Shown here one piece after another: positions 52,580 through 64,000 of a DNA stretch of 64,000 nucleotides. Under the pieces are notes generated by a model. It was not told where the DNA came from. It was given only the letters and a program-made list of their open reading frames with translations, and did not search any database. This stretch comes from Scleroderma bovista. Taxonomy: Eukaryota > Basidiomycota > Agaricomycetes > Boletales > Sclerodermataceae. Where the stretch lies: assembly GCA_037178675.1 (NCBI GenBank), contig JAYMGJ010000300.1, positions 169,883 through 233,882 of the forward strand. Reading direction: 5' to 3'. A program made the position numbers and the translations under genes. How positions within the stretch are numbered: the first letter of the stretch is position 1; every line of letters begins with the position of its first letter.

Positions 52580-53139
52580 TGCAGGTGCTGGTAGAAGGGA
52601 TGGGACATGCGTTTCATGTACCCCATGCCCAAATCAACCCACTTCGCTCGAGCATGTGTCTCTTCAGTGATTTGAGGCCCCTTAAAGGTATCTTCCATCT
52701 TGAATGGCCTCAATGTCCAGGCCCACCACTTGCCTGTCTTGTTCTCACTCAGGTCATGCATCACAGGTCCCCTTTCTCCACTTGAAGCAGCCGGTGCACT
52801 TGTGCACACACACAAGACAATCTACAACATCGCAAGCAAGCATGGCTTGCATGTGACGCTTGCATCCAGACTGCACTTAGACAGCTGTATGTTCCTCCTC
52901 CTCATTCTCAGCGCCATACGCATACCACAAATACAGGCAGCAGCAATGTACATACCCGCATCTCTGTACACCCCTCTCCCCACAGGCACCCACCCATCCC
53001 TCCTCACAACACACAAATATCACTTCCTCGCAGGACTCACCTTCCCTCTGTCATCACATTCACACTCTCCCTCCCCCAGTCGTACATGTGGATGCTAGAC
53101 AGAATCTAGGCTGGCAGAACATGGGCATATTAGGAACTA
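52580..53139. other. Region without recognised gene
   Basis: Probably the 5' flank of the Harbinger element. A minus-strand frame at 52815-52528 has tryptophans (GKWWAWTLRPF) but no family could be assigned; no terminal inverted repeat was identified. Confidence 0.3.
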
Positions 53140-53275
53140 GACCATCACAAGGTGCCTGTGCACATCGCCAACCCCAGTTCACTGCATACACGCAACTTTG
53201 AGATCAAATTGGCCAATGGGACTGCAAGTCCATATCTTGCACTTGCAGGTCTGTTGAGCGCTGGTATTGTTGGGC
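53140..53275 (+). pseudogene. Glutamine synthetase-like C-terminal scrap
   Basis: The plus strand reads VHIANPSSLHTRNFEIKLAN, then GTASPYLALAGLLSAGIVGL, which follows the end of the catalytic domain in glutamine synthetase-like (FluG-type) fungal proteins (RNFE..DGTANPYLALAG). Only about 45 residues remain, with no flanking exons in frame, so it is a fossil. Confidence 0.5.
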
Positions 53276-53470
53276 TCATGGATAGGAGCAGCTGGGTACA
53301 TGTTGGGATCGACTCCAGCATACGTCACCACATCCTCCCCCCCCATGTTAGGTGGTGTGATTAAAACAGCTGGCGGGAATGGAACGGACTGTCGGGGAGC
53401 TACAAAATTTCTGTCAACAGGGCACTCGCACACCAGGGGGAGTGACAGGCCATGGGGGCTTAGCTTGTAG
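53276..53470. other. Short gap, nothing recognised
   Basis: No motif between the glutamine synthetase scrap and the DUF6532 pseudogene. Confidence 0.3.
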
Positions 53471-55740
53471 CTATAGAGTATGTTGATATAAATGTGACAT
53501 TAGAGCCTTAAGCCCTAAAATGCACTTTAATTGATTTAAAATAAAAGAAGTCCTTATCAAATAGTTTATGGTTATCTTATCTACATCAGTAGTTTGAGTT
53601 TCGGCATGACATACAGCACTAATCGGAGTTTCAAGACACCACCAGAATTTAAGAATTCTCATGCCTGTCCATAGCCATTCCAGAGTGATTCCAGAGCGCT
53701 CCAAAGTCAACTTGAGTGCCACTAGTATAGCACAGGTATGAAAAAGAGATGCACATTTTCATCAAAACTGTTCTGCAAGAAGACTAATTGTTCCAGGAGG
53801 CTTGATGCAGCATTCTCAACCCACGTGGTTCATTCTCAAGATGGGGTACCATGGGGGGGAATAAGGTTGAACAATGTCAGAGTAAGGGCAATGGAAACCT
53901 TCTTCAGCTCTGAGTGCCATGTGGAAAGATCATTGAGAAGCTGAAAGATAGAAAATTAGCAAGTAGGCTGTCATATATGGGGGACTTACTATGATTGCCA
54001 TATTTCTTTTGTGTTCTGGCCAAAAACCTAAGTGGGGTGAGTAGTGTTCTGGCGTGACATGGCGATGACATACCAGGTTCGAATGCCGTACCTCGCTTAG
54101 TCCATTCAACCATGACTGTTACCAGAGACTCCATTATTGAGCTATTGAGATCACAAGCTTTTGAGGGAAACAGATTGTCTGATGTGTGAGCAGCCCAGCA
54201 TTCCTTCTTGGCATCTTCAAGGCAGTCTTTCCATGTTGCATGATAAAACCTGAGATTGTTGGGAGATGGCAACGTGTCCTTGAGCTTCTTTGAGTTGTGG
54301 GGAGCTCATACCTTGGAAGCCATTGCAGTCTGGGAAGGATGAGCCAGTAGTGCAGGGTCGGGAGCAGAGGGACACCCATTATTCTTATGATGCCATTCCA
54401 GGATGTCTTCACCTTGACCAGTAACCTGACAACTAATTAGTATATTCATGATAACTCACACATGTGTACCACAGCTGAGGCAGTATCATTGTCTGCCCTC
54501 AAAGCGTTCTGAGCCGCTTGATTGTCCTCATCACATGAGTATTGGAATTTGTGGTCAGGAGTGAGTGAATGACCATGGACGCAGAGGAGGTGATATGACA
54601 TTCTCTGGATGAAACCCTAGAAAGGCATCAGTAGGCACTCCAACCCAGACAAATGCATACCAGGATGAGTCTTTCTTGCTTTCCCAGTTGCCACCCAACC
54701 TACATCAGGCATCTCATCCCCATCTTCATCTGATGAGTTTTAGTCTGCTTGATCAGAGCGTGAGTCCTGTTCAGACGAGCTCTCCAATTCACTGGAAGAG
54801 CCATCCCCAATTCAACGAGGATTTGGCTTAGGGAGGCTTGTGGGAGCTCCAGCAAGCTCAGACGCACGACTGAGTAGTGTGGGGTCAATGTTCAACATGG
54901 GGACATTGGATTGTGAGGTTGCTGGTGTTGTGTTGGGGATATGTGGTGGACCACTCTGAGTAGCACTGCTGAAGTTATACGCTGGGGAACGTGAGATGGG
55001 AATGGTTGACACCTGTGTGCGTGCCCGGGCCACTGCGATGTATGGGTTGTTGATGGCCTGTAGATCTGGCTCTGTGCCAGGCAGGATGAGGTGAGTGGGT
55101 GAATTCGAAAAAATCTGAAGCGATCCCCATCTTGATTGCATGGATAAAACTGGGGAATTGACTTGGAGGGGGGACCAGCAACCTGATAAAATCAGATAAG
55201 CTTCAGATGAGCTGAGATGAAGTGATAGGGATGACAAACCTGGGCATGAGTTCCATCCAGCACATTACCCTGTTGAAGAATATCTGGCCTTGAAGCGGAG
55301 GGATACGGTGGTGGAGGGTTATTTGCCTGTCCAAGAAATCATTTCCTGTTCTTTCGCAGATACACCTGGTAACTGACCTTTGCTTTTCTACGTCTCTGTT
55401 TCTTTGGAGGGGCAAATGGATTGTCAGGCAATGATTCTGTCATGGTTGTTACCTTCTGGGGTCATGCTGATCTCTCTTTGAGAGTGTTTCCGACTTTCTC
55501 CAGCTGTGCCACCTGTCCACCCGTCCCAGCACCCACCCTTCCACTACAATGAGGCTCCTCATGAGAAGCATGTTCTTCAGCATTTCCAATGGCCTGAGAA
55601 TCCTTGCATTGTTTATTCTTCTTGGGCCACAAGGGCTGTGAGCTGTCTGTGTTGTTGCCCAGACCACCTTTGGATCGCTTGGTCTTGGACTTCTTGGTGG
55701 GTGAGGGTGGAAAATGTCCAAGATGCTGCTGAGATGCCAT
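53471..55740 (-). pseudogene. DUF6532-family gene, decayed
   Basis: A protein family of unknown function abundant in agarics. The ATG at 55740 starts a basic, low-complexity N-terminus (PPSPTKKSKTKRSKGG). A Ser/Pro-rich linker follows, then the domain core near 54.25-54.07 kb (NLRFYHATWKDCLEDAKKEC, then AHTSDNLFPSK and RGTAFEPG), an exon with FWPEHKRNMAII, and an exon at about 53.94 kb (LLNDLSTWHSELKKVSIAL, IPPHGTPS). After this come two TGA codons (S-stop-E-stop-T), then WVENAASSLLEQ and FDENV, and a C-terminal part near 53.65 kb. Both TGA codons stand where CGA arginine would fit. Intron positions are partly preserved, so it is a genomic copy killed by point mutation. Confidence 0.65.
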
Positions 55741-55948
55741 ACCCAGAAGGCTGGTGTGAGCACTCAGTGAGCATAAAATCAAGGACTCACTTGTGTATAT
55801 ATATGTTGCGACTGCATGCAAATTTCTAGCGAAAGAGTCACAAGGTCAACAGCAAGTAATCAGGCATGAGAATTACATACAAATTACGGATGCGGCCATA
55901 CAAAGCAATACTAGTATCAATACTACAAAGAGTAAGACTACAACAACC

Positions 55949-58555
55949 TTACACCTTGAAGCGCTTAATAGGAACACGAGGATTCCCCATGCTTCTAACC
56001 TCATCATACAAACACTTACTAGGGTACATAATAGTGTGATTGGTATTAGTGGCATCAGTTTTGGTGGCAGGGTGGGAAGGGAGAACTGAATCAAGCAAAC
56101 TGTGTTGCTCAACTATTTTGTGCAGCGTGTTAACCATGACTGGAGGTTTCTCGGAATCAGGCATCTTCGTCAAGAAATCATCAAGAATCTGAAGGACTTC
56201 ATCAAAAGGCACAGAAGCCTCCTTATGTACATACTGTCCAAGAAGTGTGCACCATGATTCTGCTAATGGGAGCAAGTCGGCGAAATAAGGTGCAATTTGA
56301 GTGTTTAGATTGCTCCACTTCGAAATGAGGAATGCGAACTTCGCAAATTTTGCAGTCTTAAGATTTTTGGATGCTTCTTCACTCCAGAAAGAAAGAAGGG
56401 TGTTCTCATGCCCAATTCCCTCATGCTTGCGGCCAAGTGGACCATCATAGAGGACGAGAATCCAAATAAAGATGTAGAATAAGGATTCAATGTTGTTGGC
56501 ATAGGTGTGCCTGATCGTGACAGGGGATTGAAGGTTGACATGCATGCAGGATGCACTTTTTTGGGCGGGTGAGGCTTCTATGGGGTGAACAAAGTCCCTC
56601 AGCTGGTCGAGGAGGCTCATGGACAGAAATGGTAGGGTACCCTGTAAAGTGACCATTAGCTGTGCAGTCAGCAAGGGTGACAGCAGACATACCGTCCCAC
56701 CCATCTCATATGTATGTTGCATGTTAATTTGGATGGCAAACTCCCAGTCGAGAAGGAACCCACAGGCCCCATTCTCAGTATCTTCGATCATTGTGTTATT
56801 GATACTACAGTCTCAGTGTAGTACTCCCCTCTGTTCCACGGCCACTTGTTGGACTGTTGATGGAAGTGAATGTGTGTTTGATGTCAGCATCGCAGGTCAC
56901 AGACATACTTTTCAAAATATCCCTCATGCACGAAACAAACTCCTTCTTGGTTCTGAATATGGTGAGTATGCATGCGCAAGGTTTCATGACAAAGACAAAC
57001 ATGAGTCCGCGTAGACTTCATGTTTTGCCACCACTTTTCTTGGTGATAATGCTGAGTTACATCCAGAACACTGGGTAAGACCTCAACTACCCAGAAGTCA
57101 ATCAGGGTGGGGACACTGTCAATCCCTTGAATGAGCTTCATCATATTGACCTCTTGCAAAGGACTTTGATACTGTTTTATGTCATTCTGAACCCAGTGGT
57201 CCATGATAACGTAGAGCTCCCCGTCACGACGTACAAGGTAGCAAACCGTGCCCCATCCAAGAAACCCAGTGCTGGAAAACAAAACCTCCATGATATCATA
57301 AATTATTTGCCCCACCTGTATAGTCCCAATGGATGGTGTTGGTTCAGGAGACAACAACAAGAGGGATTCAGGCACGGGTGCAACTGATCTGAGCATGGGT
57401 AATGGGGCCTGATCCCCAGAATGTTGCTGCAATTTGCACAATGGTGAAGATGGGGGGCTGTCCACACATGGCACTGCAATTCAGGGGGGGGGCATCTGTA
57501 GAAAGTGGCAGTTGTGAGTTGAGAAGTGGGGGGGGCGGATGTGGTTGAGGTGATGTGAGTACCCGCAGGGGATGACCAGTAGCAGAGGGCCCAGACTTGG
57601 CGGGGGGAGACTTGGCTGTTACCTGCCTACGACTGTTTATTGGGGGAGGAGAGATCCTGATAGTCATGTCGAAGCCAATGCACGAGCGAATACCAAACAC
57701 AAGCCCACTAATGATATACAGAAAAGAATCCGGCTCCACATGGATGTTGAAAGACAGGGAAATTGAACCACCAGAGTGGTCGTAGAAATGAACCCAAAGT
57801 TCCTCATTAGCAAGGGACAGCCCAAGAACAAAATTCCTCCAGGGCTGATCTACCATGACAAGGTATGCCTTCGTATCCATTGTCCTTCTGATACGAGAAG
57901 CCAGCTGAAACGACTCCTTGCTGTACTCTCTGATCACCTTCAGACTGAGCCATGTAATCTCGTTGTGCGACGTAATTGTGTTGCTGACGAGGACGAGATC
58001 AGGCTTTCGGTTATAGACCATCGAGCCAGCCATACACTGGCTACTCCAGTCTGCCATCCAAATATGTTGCTGGCGTGGCGAGAGGGCTGTATGATCAGTT
58101 TTGGTGGAGTTGGCTACAGCGGTTGCAATGGTGTTTAAGAAAAGTGCAATTTGGGCCTCATTTGAAAGACCACCCCCAGAGGTCAAATTTCCTGCCAGAA
58201 AAACCCAATTCCACCTTTTTTTCTGTGAATCATAGAGAGGTACCAGCTTGTGGGGTTTGGATGCTGTGGTACCTACGAGCAAACTTGAGGAGTGTTCCTT
58301 CAAAGTGCTGGGAGTCACCATTAAGTCATCTGCATGGATAGTGGTATGAATATCTTCCTTGAATGTCGCAAAAATGATGTCAATGAGAAAACCAAGGTTG
58401 CAAGCTTGATTTTTGTCTTGTTTTTCATTAATGATAGCACCAGCGAGCTCAGATGCCATAAATTTGTCCATGGCTGCGACGTTGCGGCCATTCTTGGGAG
58501 GTGGGAGAGAACCAAGGGGTTTGAGTGCACCACTCCTCAGATTCCACGATGCCAT
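55949..58555 (-). pseudogene. FunK1-type protein kinase, inactivated
   Basis: FunK1 kinases are a fungal protein-kinase-like family expanded in mushrooms. The ATG at 58555 (MASWNLRSGALK) starts the N-terminal domain. After a frame change near 57.42 kb the kinase lobe reads YLVRRDGELYVIMDHWV, with methionine where relatives have the ATP-binding lysine. A one-base slip near 57.0 kb precedes TIFRTKKEFVSCMRDI. After an intron the catalytic loop reads GVLH-stop-DCSINNTMIED: the arginine of HRD is TGA (56813-56815). The C-lobe continues with GFLLDWEFAI, TLPFLSMSLL and ESLFYIFIWI to the stop at 55949. It therefore has two frameshifts, one stop and a lost lysine. Confidence 0.8.
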
Positions 58556-58663
58556 TGTCTTATTTACTATGTGACAACCACTGGTGGAGGAGGGATGGTG
58601 ACAAGTTCTAAATATATACAAGTGCTGAGGCAAGTTTACTAAGTAGGGTTATGCTAAAAAAAT

Positions 58664-61600
58664 CTAGGCAAGTGACAAAGGAAAGTACATATTTTTGTCG
58701 AAATACTTATTCAGATAAAACTCGCTCGAAAGTTCCATGGAATTATATTGGGTCAATCGGCGGTCTGCTGTCTGTCCAAAGCGAGGTATGAGGTGTACAA
58801 ATGTGTGAAGCTGGCTGAGAGGGATGATGTTCCTAAGGTGTTGATTGCTGGCACGCTTTGCTCTCTTGAGGATATCAAGCTGGGTCGCATCTTGACCAAC
58901 TGCATCAAACTGATGTATGTAGACTAGAAATCAGTCTATCCATGACCACTCCATGCCCTTGCGTCCAATGGGGCACAGGATAAGTCAGAGCTGGCATATG
59001 TGATGTCCTGTGAGACATGGTAAACTATTGTGTATTGTGTATATTGTACACAAACCTTTCAAACCGCTTTCAGGCCACCTAGACTCCGAATCAATGTTGA
59101 ATATTGCTGTGTCATACCGTCCGAAGGACCAGCTTCCATCTGGTGGGGAAGAAAAGAGTGTTTGCACTGGGACCACTATGCTGGGATTGCCAAACTCGGT
59201 GTTTTGGACTTGAACCTTGAACCAAACTTGGATTTCGTCGAATGGCAGTGAGGATGCACTCGAAGCCCTTTGTTGCCCACCAATTGGATGCACAGTGTCA
59301 GGACCACATGCCTTTTCCCTATTTAAAAAGTCAGCCAAGGCAGGCCAGAGGTCAGGTAGACCATATTTCTCAGCAGCATCATCAATGATCATCCGCCGTA
59401 TAGACGGGTTGTAACCGAGGTGAATGGCTGTGTTATTGTTGACTGAAAATGTGTGCAAGGGGAGAGGAATCGTGTCTGCATTCTTCGTACACAGCTGAGC
59501 AGTGATGGTGAAATAGTTCGTGATGGGGCATGCATAGCCAGGGGACAAAGGAGTTCGATCCATTCCAGTAACTCATAGTTCAAATTCATTCTCGACTGCA
59601 GGAGCCAAGTCACTGTCTGGATCTGTGTCAGAAGACAGCTCTGAATTGATGTCGGAGGACAGGCTCCTGGGAGTGTGCTGTCCAAGCAAAGAGGTGATGA
59701 ACTTGAAGGACCTGCACTTCTCCACACAATCCAGATATTGACAGATTTGGGGCTCATAGTTGTTATTGTTGCTGGATCCTGCTGGTACTTTGATTTCAGT
59801 GATGTGCGTGTGCTCTGTTACATCTGCTGTCCATTGCATCAGAACTCCACTCTGCCGGATGCTCGGGATGACACTTTGCATAAGCTCAAGCTTTGGGATT
59901 TGCCAATTGTTGATAGGATTCTTCTGTCCCTCACCATGTCGGGCCCCAAGCTGAAGAATAACATCCTTGTTTGCATGGAACTCACTCAAAGCATCATTGA
60001 TAATGGCTGTGTTGCCATCATCAATTCGATGGGCCTGGACTCAGTAGTGGAAGTCCATGAGAGCACGAATTGCAGTCACAAATCCAGTGGGGGATGGTCC
60101 ACTGATTATGCCCACAATGTAATGCTGGATATCACGATGGACATGGCCTGTAACCTGTTTCAGTTTGGTGATGCCGCCCTTGAAGTGCTGAAACCACACA
60201 ATGGGCTGTAAGATCAAAAAGCGGAAATCAATCTCGGCAGCGCCAACGACATTGATACACCACTTAGCATCATGGTCCCAAAACTTCCTGTGGAGATAGT
60301 GGAGGAATTCTGGAGTGAGAAATGAGCTTGGGCATGCGAGGAGGTAGTTTCTCCAAAATGGTTCATGGACACCATTAAGATGAAAGTGTTGTGCTTCACG
60401 AAAGAAAGCTTCAATGTCCGCAGGGTTGGCCTTGGATTTGGCAACCGACAGCTGAGCAAGGGTGGTCTCGTGCATGCACGGCTCATGACGAAAAGGGTCA
60501 CCAAATTGCTTAAACATCGCCATCATGAGTGGTGAAGTCTTTCTGCTGATGGCAGCCAGCATAGCTGCTTCCAGGGTATTGCAGATATAGCTTGCAAGGG
60601 GTGTAAAACAATATTGCATGTCACCATTAAAATCAGGAATCATAGCTCCAAGTCTCACGGCCTGCTTAAGAGGGGAGAGAACGATGTCAAGGCATTGATG
60701 TACAAGCTGATCCTTGAGGACACTGTACATGTGTCTACTCGGGTGAATAAAATTGGAGATGGGAAGAAGGGCGGTGAGCATGAACGAATGGGACGATAGT
60801 TTGAGCCTGGTGGACATCTTGATGTTTTCCAGGCCTATAAGGAGTGGATGAGTGGCACAGCCACCACTCAGCGTCAATATATTAGTTTTGTCCGAGGAAA
60901 GAATTGTGCTGATGAGAGTCGCACCATGGGGGAGATGCAACTGCTTGTTATAAGACCATGATTCAAGTGTAGAGGTAATGAATACATGCCTGCATTTCCC
61001 ATGCATCATCACCTGTCATCCACTCTGTATATACACAACATTCCCTTGTCTCTGTTGTGTATACATGGCGAGGGACGAATTCCAGGTGGTCGGCAAATAA
61101 AGGATGGTTGAGGATGGATGCAAGGCAGTCCAAAGGATCGCACCAGTACAAATACATGGGAGCCTTTGTCAGGTGAGTAGTTTGGACCTGCATGGATTGC
61201 CAGCGTGGCCCACTTGGTAACAACTCGGCATGTCCACGTAGTTCCTTTGTGGTATTAAACAAGAGGTGCAATGCTTTGATCTGGTCAAGACACAGTGAAT
61301 GATAGGTGATACACCAAAATTCAAATGAAAACTCACTATCTCAAGCGATAAAAACTCATCAGTTGCAGACATACTAATGTCAGAACGAAGAAGCCATAAA
61401 GCTAGGTGCCATTCTGGCCAAGACACAAAGGGGTAATAGAGATTTTCCCATTGATGGTGACAAAACTTATCTGTATTGAACTTGTCCAAGAACGTCTGGC
61501 CCTTTCCAAAAGTTTGGGCCACACCCAGGAAACAGTCTTCGATCTGAGTGTTCAGTATGGAAGTGGGCTCATAGAGCTCATCGTCATCAATGGCCATTGC

Positions 61601-61831
61601 ATCAGGACCATCATGAAAAGCTCCAGCTGCAGGGAGATCTGATGCATACGAGTGATGGGCAGAGAGACTTGGATTTCTGGCAGCCGAAGTACTTGGAAGA
61701 CCAAGTTCTTCTTGTTGAAGACGGACAAGATCGTTTACCCAGGTATTGCATCTGGAAGTTGGCTGGCTCATGTGCATTGCAACAGAAGCAGCATCTTTGA
61801 AACCTTTGCCGCAGCTCGGACAACGAGGCAT
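58664..61831 (-). pseudogene. Plavaka-type transposase family protein with in-frame TGA codons
   Basis: A family repeated many times in agaric genomes, which I associate with Plavaka/CACTA-like DNA transposons. Exons on the minus strand: 61831-61337, 61280-60990, 60943-59056 and 59007-58664; frames agree, and the second intron has a GC-AG border (GCATGT donor at 60989). The N-terminus has a C2H2-like finger (CPSCGKGFKDAASVAMHM). Core blocks: TILSSDKTNI, LLIGLENIKM, YCFTPLASYI, KTSPLMMAMFKQFGDPFRHEP, WDHDAKWCINVVGAAEIDFRF, NWQIPKLELMQSVIPSIR, LPFDEIQVWFKVQVQN and the final SSEFYLNKYFDKNMYFPLSLA. The frame would give about 1,005 codons, but TGA occurs at 60041-60043, 59573-59575, 58985-58987 and 58931-58933. 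The last two replace arginines of the family motifs (QLRLI, DRFL). No indel is needed. Confidence 0.78.
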
Positions 61832-61909
61832 GTCAGATGAATATTGAATACCAGATTTCGGAGCTCCAAAACATGAGGCAAATATCCATCGTGGTAACGT
61901 TGAAGGCAT

Positions 61910-62131
61910 TTCACAAGTGTTGACTTGACCACATCAGCAATTTGACGAACATCTGGAGCATCTGGGTTTCGTCTGAATGTCCTGGGTCCCTGGGATTGTC
62001 TGGGCTGTGACTGGTTTCAGACTACACACTGGGGACAGATTCTCCAGACACCTTACAGACCTTTTGCCCAGATGTACCTACATACTCATGACAGATACTA
62101 CCAGACACCAGCCAGATAAATTTTCAGACTA
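61910..62131. repeat. Short CCAGAC/GTCTGG-rich segment between two transposase remnants
   Basis: About 170 bp rich in CTGG, CCAGAC and CAGACTAC motifs, resembling in composition the satellite of 26.9-27.5 kb. It could be subterminal repeat sequence of a DNA transposon; not demonstrated. Confidence 0.35.
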
Positions 62132-64000
62132 CTACTAGAATGTGAGTGCATGTGCATGATGATCAATGTACTTATTGACATAGTAAGCTTTAAATGCATC
62201 TAATGTTTCGGAGAAGTGAAGATCAATGGGGACGATGTCATTGCCATAAACTGCAATAAGGTGTGCACTCCGTACAATGGAATCAAGAGAAATGACTGAT
62301 TGCACATGCCGACCTTGGTTGTCTATCTCTGGGGAGACAATCCACATGCCTGTGAGCTCACACACTTAGGCACACAAGTAATCACGGCCATTATAAGCAC
62401 AAGAAAAGAATAGGGGCACCCTTGCCACCAACAGGCTCCAAAACCCATCTGTATCCACCCCTCCCTTAGCCACATACACGCAGTCATAGTGTCCAGGTCC
62501 CCCTTGCCAAGAGGGTGTTGCACGGATTATTTCATGGCGCATTCCTCCTACACCCGACTGGTCACTGGGTGCAAAAAACATTGCTTTGGCCGAGTTAAAC
62601 ATGTAGACTTTGCCTCGAAAGTCTGGGCAGATGCACAGGTCGACACAATCACCAGGAATATCTGCAAATGGATACAGTTGGTCATAGAGAAATTGTCGGA
62701 TTTCTTCTTGCAACCTTGGCAAACCCAAACCGTTTTCCACATGTGATACCATCCCAGATACATGATATACTGAGAGTGCAGGGTTAATAAACCAGTATCA
62801 AAAATATAAGTAACATACCTGGGCAAGATGCAAGTTTAACAATATACATGGATGGGTCATCGTCCACCGCTCCATCCTCATCCTCATCCAAGTCCAATTG
62901 TATAGCTTCCATCCCAACCAGGAGAAGTGGGTTGTCAAGTATGTTACATTCAGTGAAATGTCAACATGCACCTGCAAGCTTGTCAAGGTGTTGGTTGGTT
63001 ATGAGCATTTGCCCAAGGGCATCAAATTTGTTTGAGCAATGCCAGGGTTCTTTGACTGCACAGATATGCTTTGACTCTGTAATAGATGAGCACAGTCCAT
63101 TGGGCACGCCAAACAGCTCAATAAGTTCACAATAATGAACCATGGCATGTTGACGTGGTAGGGAAAAATGTGCACGCACGCCTGTGGTCTGGAAGATGGT
63201 GTGTTCGTTGTGGAAACGATCAACTGCTGTGCTGATAGCTTCAAGAGTTTCTTTGTTGATAACCGAGTGCCAGACCAAGTAGCAAAATTCCAGGAAAGCA
63301 CTCAGAGCATGGACCATTTTTGGGGGCACATGGCCAGCTATAGCTGGCAAGTATACCTTACAATACACAAAAATATAAGGACTGTGCTCGAGTAGACAAC
63401 ACAAGAGTAGTACTTACCTTCATTAGTGCTTTGGAGTTGTCTCCTGTCCATTGCTTGAACCTGCAGCCTTCAGGAAACCGCCGCAAAGCAGAGAACGAAG
63501 GGACAGCTGCGATCCTAAACATACACAATGATCAGTGGCATCAGAAAGGCTTACTATCATAGAACGAGACATGACCTACCTGCAGTCAATGTCTGCAATG
63601 ATTTTTCCTGCATGTTGCTTGCTGTGCTCATGCTCCAAATACTCATGGATCCAGGTCACCAGATGGTCTTTAAAGGTCCCCTTGATTAATTGGTGAAGAA
63701 GGTCGGGGGCGATTAGTTCATGTATGTCGGCACAGGGAAAGTATGAGGTGAATGGCTATGAAATGTCTAAGTCAACCACACATGGAGAATAAAACACCGG
63801 GACAAACACATACCACGACATCATAGATATTCATCCCGTAGTACTTGTGGCTCCAGAATGTCAATGAGCGCATCTCTAAGTTCTTTTGAACAATGGCCGC
63901 CCATGTCATCTAGGTTATTGTTGTGTGCTGTGCATCTAGCCAGTGGCAACAATATTAGTTAGTAGAATAGAAGTATGAACCATGTACTTACCATGGACAC
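62132..64000 (-). pseudogene. Plavaka transposase, C-terminal half, continues past right edge
   Basis: On the minus strand the window enters inside the protein. Exon blocks read PCADIHELIAPDLLHQLIKG and TFKDHLVTWIHEYL (about 63.7 kb), SFSALRRFPEGCRFKQWTGD with SKALMK (63.5 kb), then after an intron VYLPAIAGHVPPKMVHALSA, FSLPRQHAMVHY and GLCSSITESKHI (63.4-63.0 kb), then FLYDQLYPFADIP, APSDQSGVGGMRHEIIRATP and, last, GMWIVSPEI and VNKYIDHHAHAL (62.13 kb). Breaks: TGA at 62961-62963, TAA at 62366-62368, and a missing block after RDYLCA where relatives have VHWF. The catalytic N-terminal part lies outside the window. Confidence 0.78.

Noticed and set aside
59675..60211. 178-codon plus-strand ORF over the Plavaka-type gene
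   Set aside because: Exact antisense of conserved transposase exons; a shadow.

Overview
The window looks like chromosomal DNA of a mushroom-forming basidiomycete (Agaricomycetes). The unbroken genes are cut by 48-60 bp GT-AG introns. Several families are typical of that group: DUF6698, DUF6532, FunK1 kinases, F-box/LRR proteins, large C2H2 and Plavaka-type transposases, and a class V chitin synthase with a myosin head. Names rest on motif recognition by eye. Exon borders were read from splice motifs and checked for frame.

Left third (1-25.4 kb), mostly genic. A DUF4743/Nudix hydrolase (minus, runs off the left edge) is divergent from a class-II fumarase/aspartase-superfamily lyase resembling 3-carboxymuconate cycloisomerase. 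Next come an HSP20 chaperone with a heat-shock element, a DUF6698 gene, an F-box gene, a decayed chitin synthase myosin region, and an apparently intact 9-exon, 1,238-residue C2H2 transposase. These are followed by a decayed M20 (Cys-Gly) dipeptidase, an intact 15-exon exportin-2/CSE1 gene, an RBR ubiquitin ligase broken by one frameshift, and an F-box-like fragment.

Middle (25.4-32.4 kb), repeat desert. It holds triplet-rich stretches and two minisatellites. Two arrays of one 9-bp/61-bp satellite lie in opposite orientation and bracket the block.

Transposon nest (32.4-52.6 kb), layered. A PIF/Harbinger transposase gene has a solo LTR in its intron (5-bp duplication ACCTG) and an old Ty3/gypsy element (B) in its second exon. 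B is itself interrupted by another gypsy element (A), by a poly(A)-tailed retroposon with a 12-bp duplication, and by a complete 7.86-kb chromovirus (C, duplication GGAAC). C has intact Gag and Pol joined at an A7 slippery site. It also carries, on the opposite strand between pol and the 3' LTR, a spliced 326-residue ORF with a GAL4-like Zn2Cys6 cluster. This is the most interesting object in the window.

Right end (52.6-64 kb), decayed accessory genes. These are a glutamine synthetase scrap, a DUF6532 gene, a FunK1 kinase with a stop in its HRD motif, and two Plavaka-type transposases, the last running off the right edge. Many stops are TGA where relatives carry arginine. Together with R-to-C/H/W, A-to-V/T and G-to-S changes in element B, this points to C-to-T mutation at CpG, by methylation or a RIP-like process.
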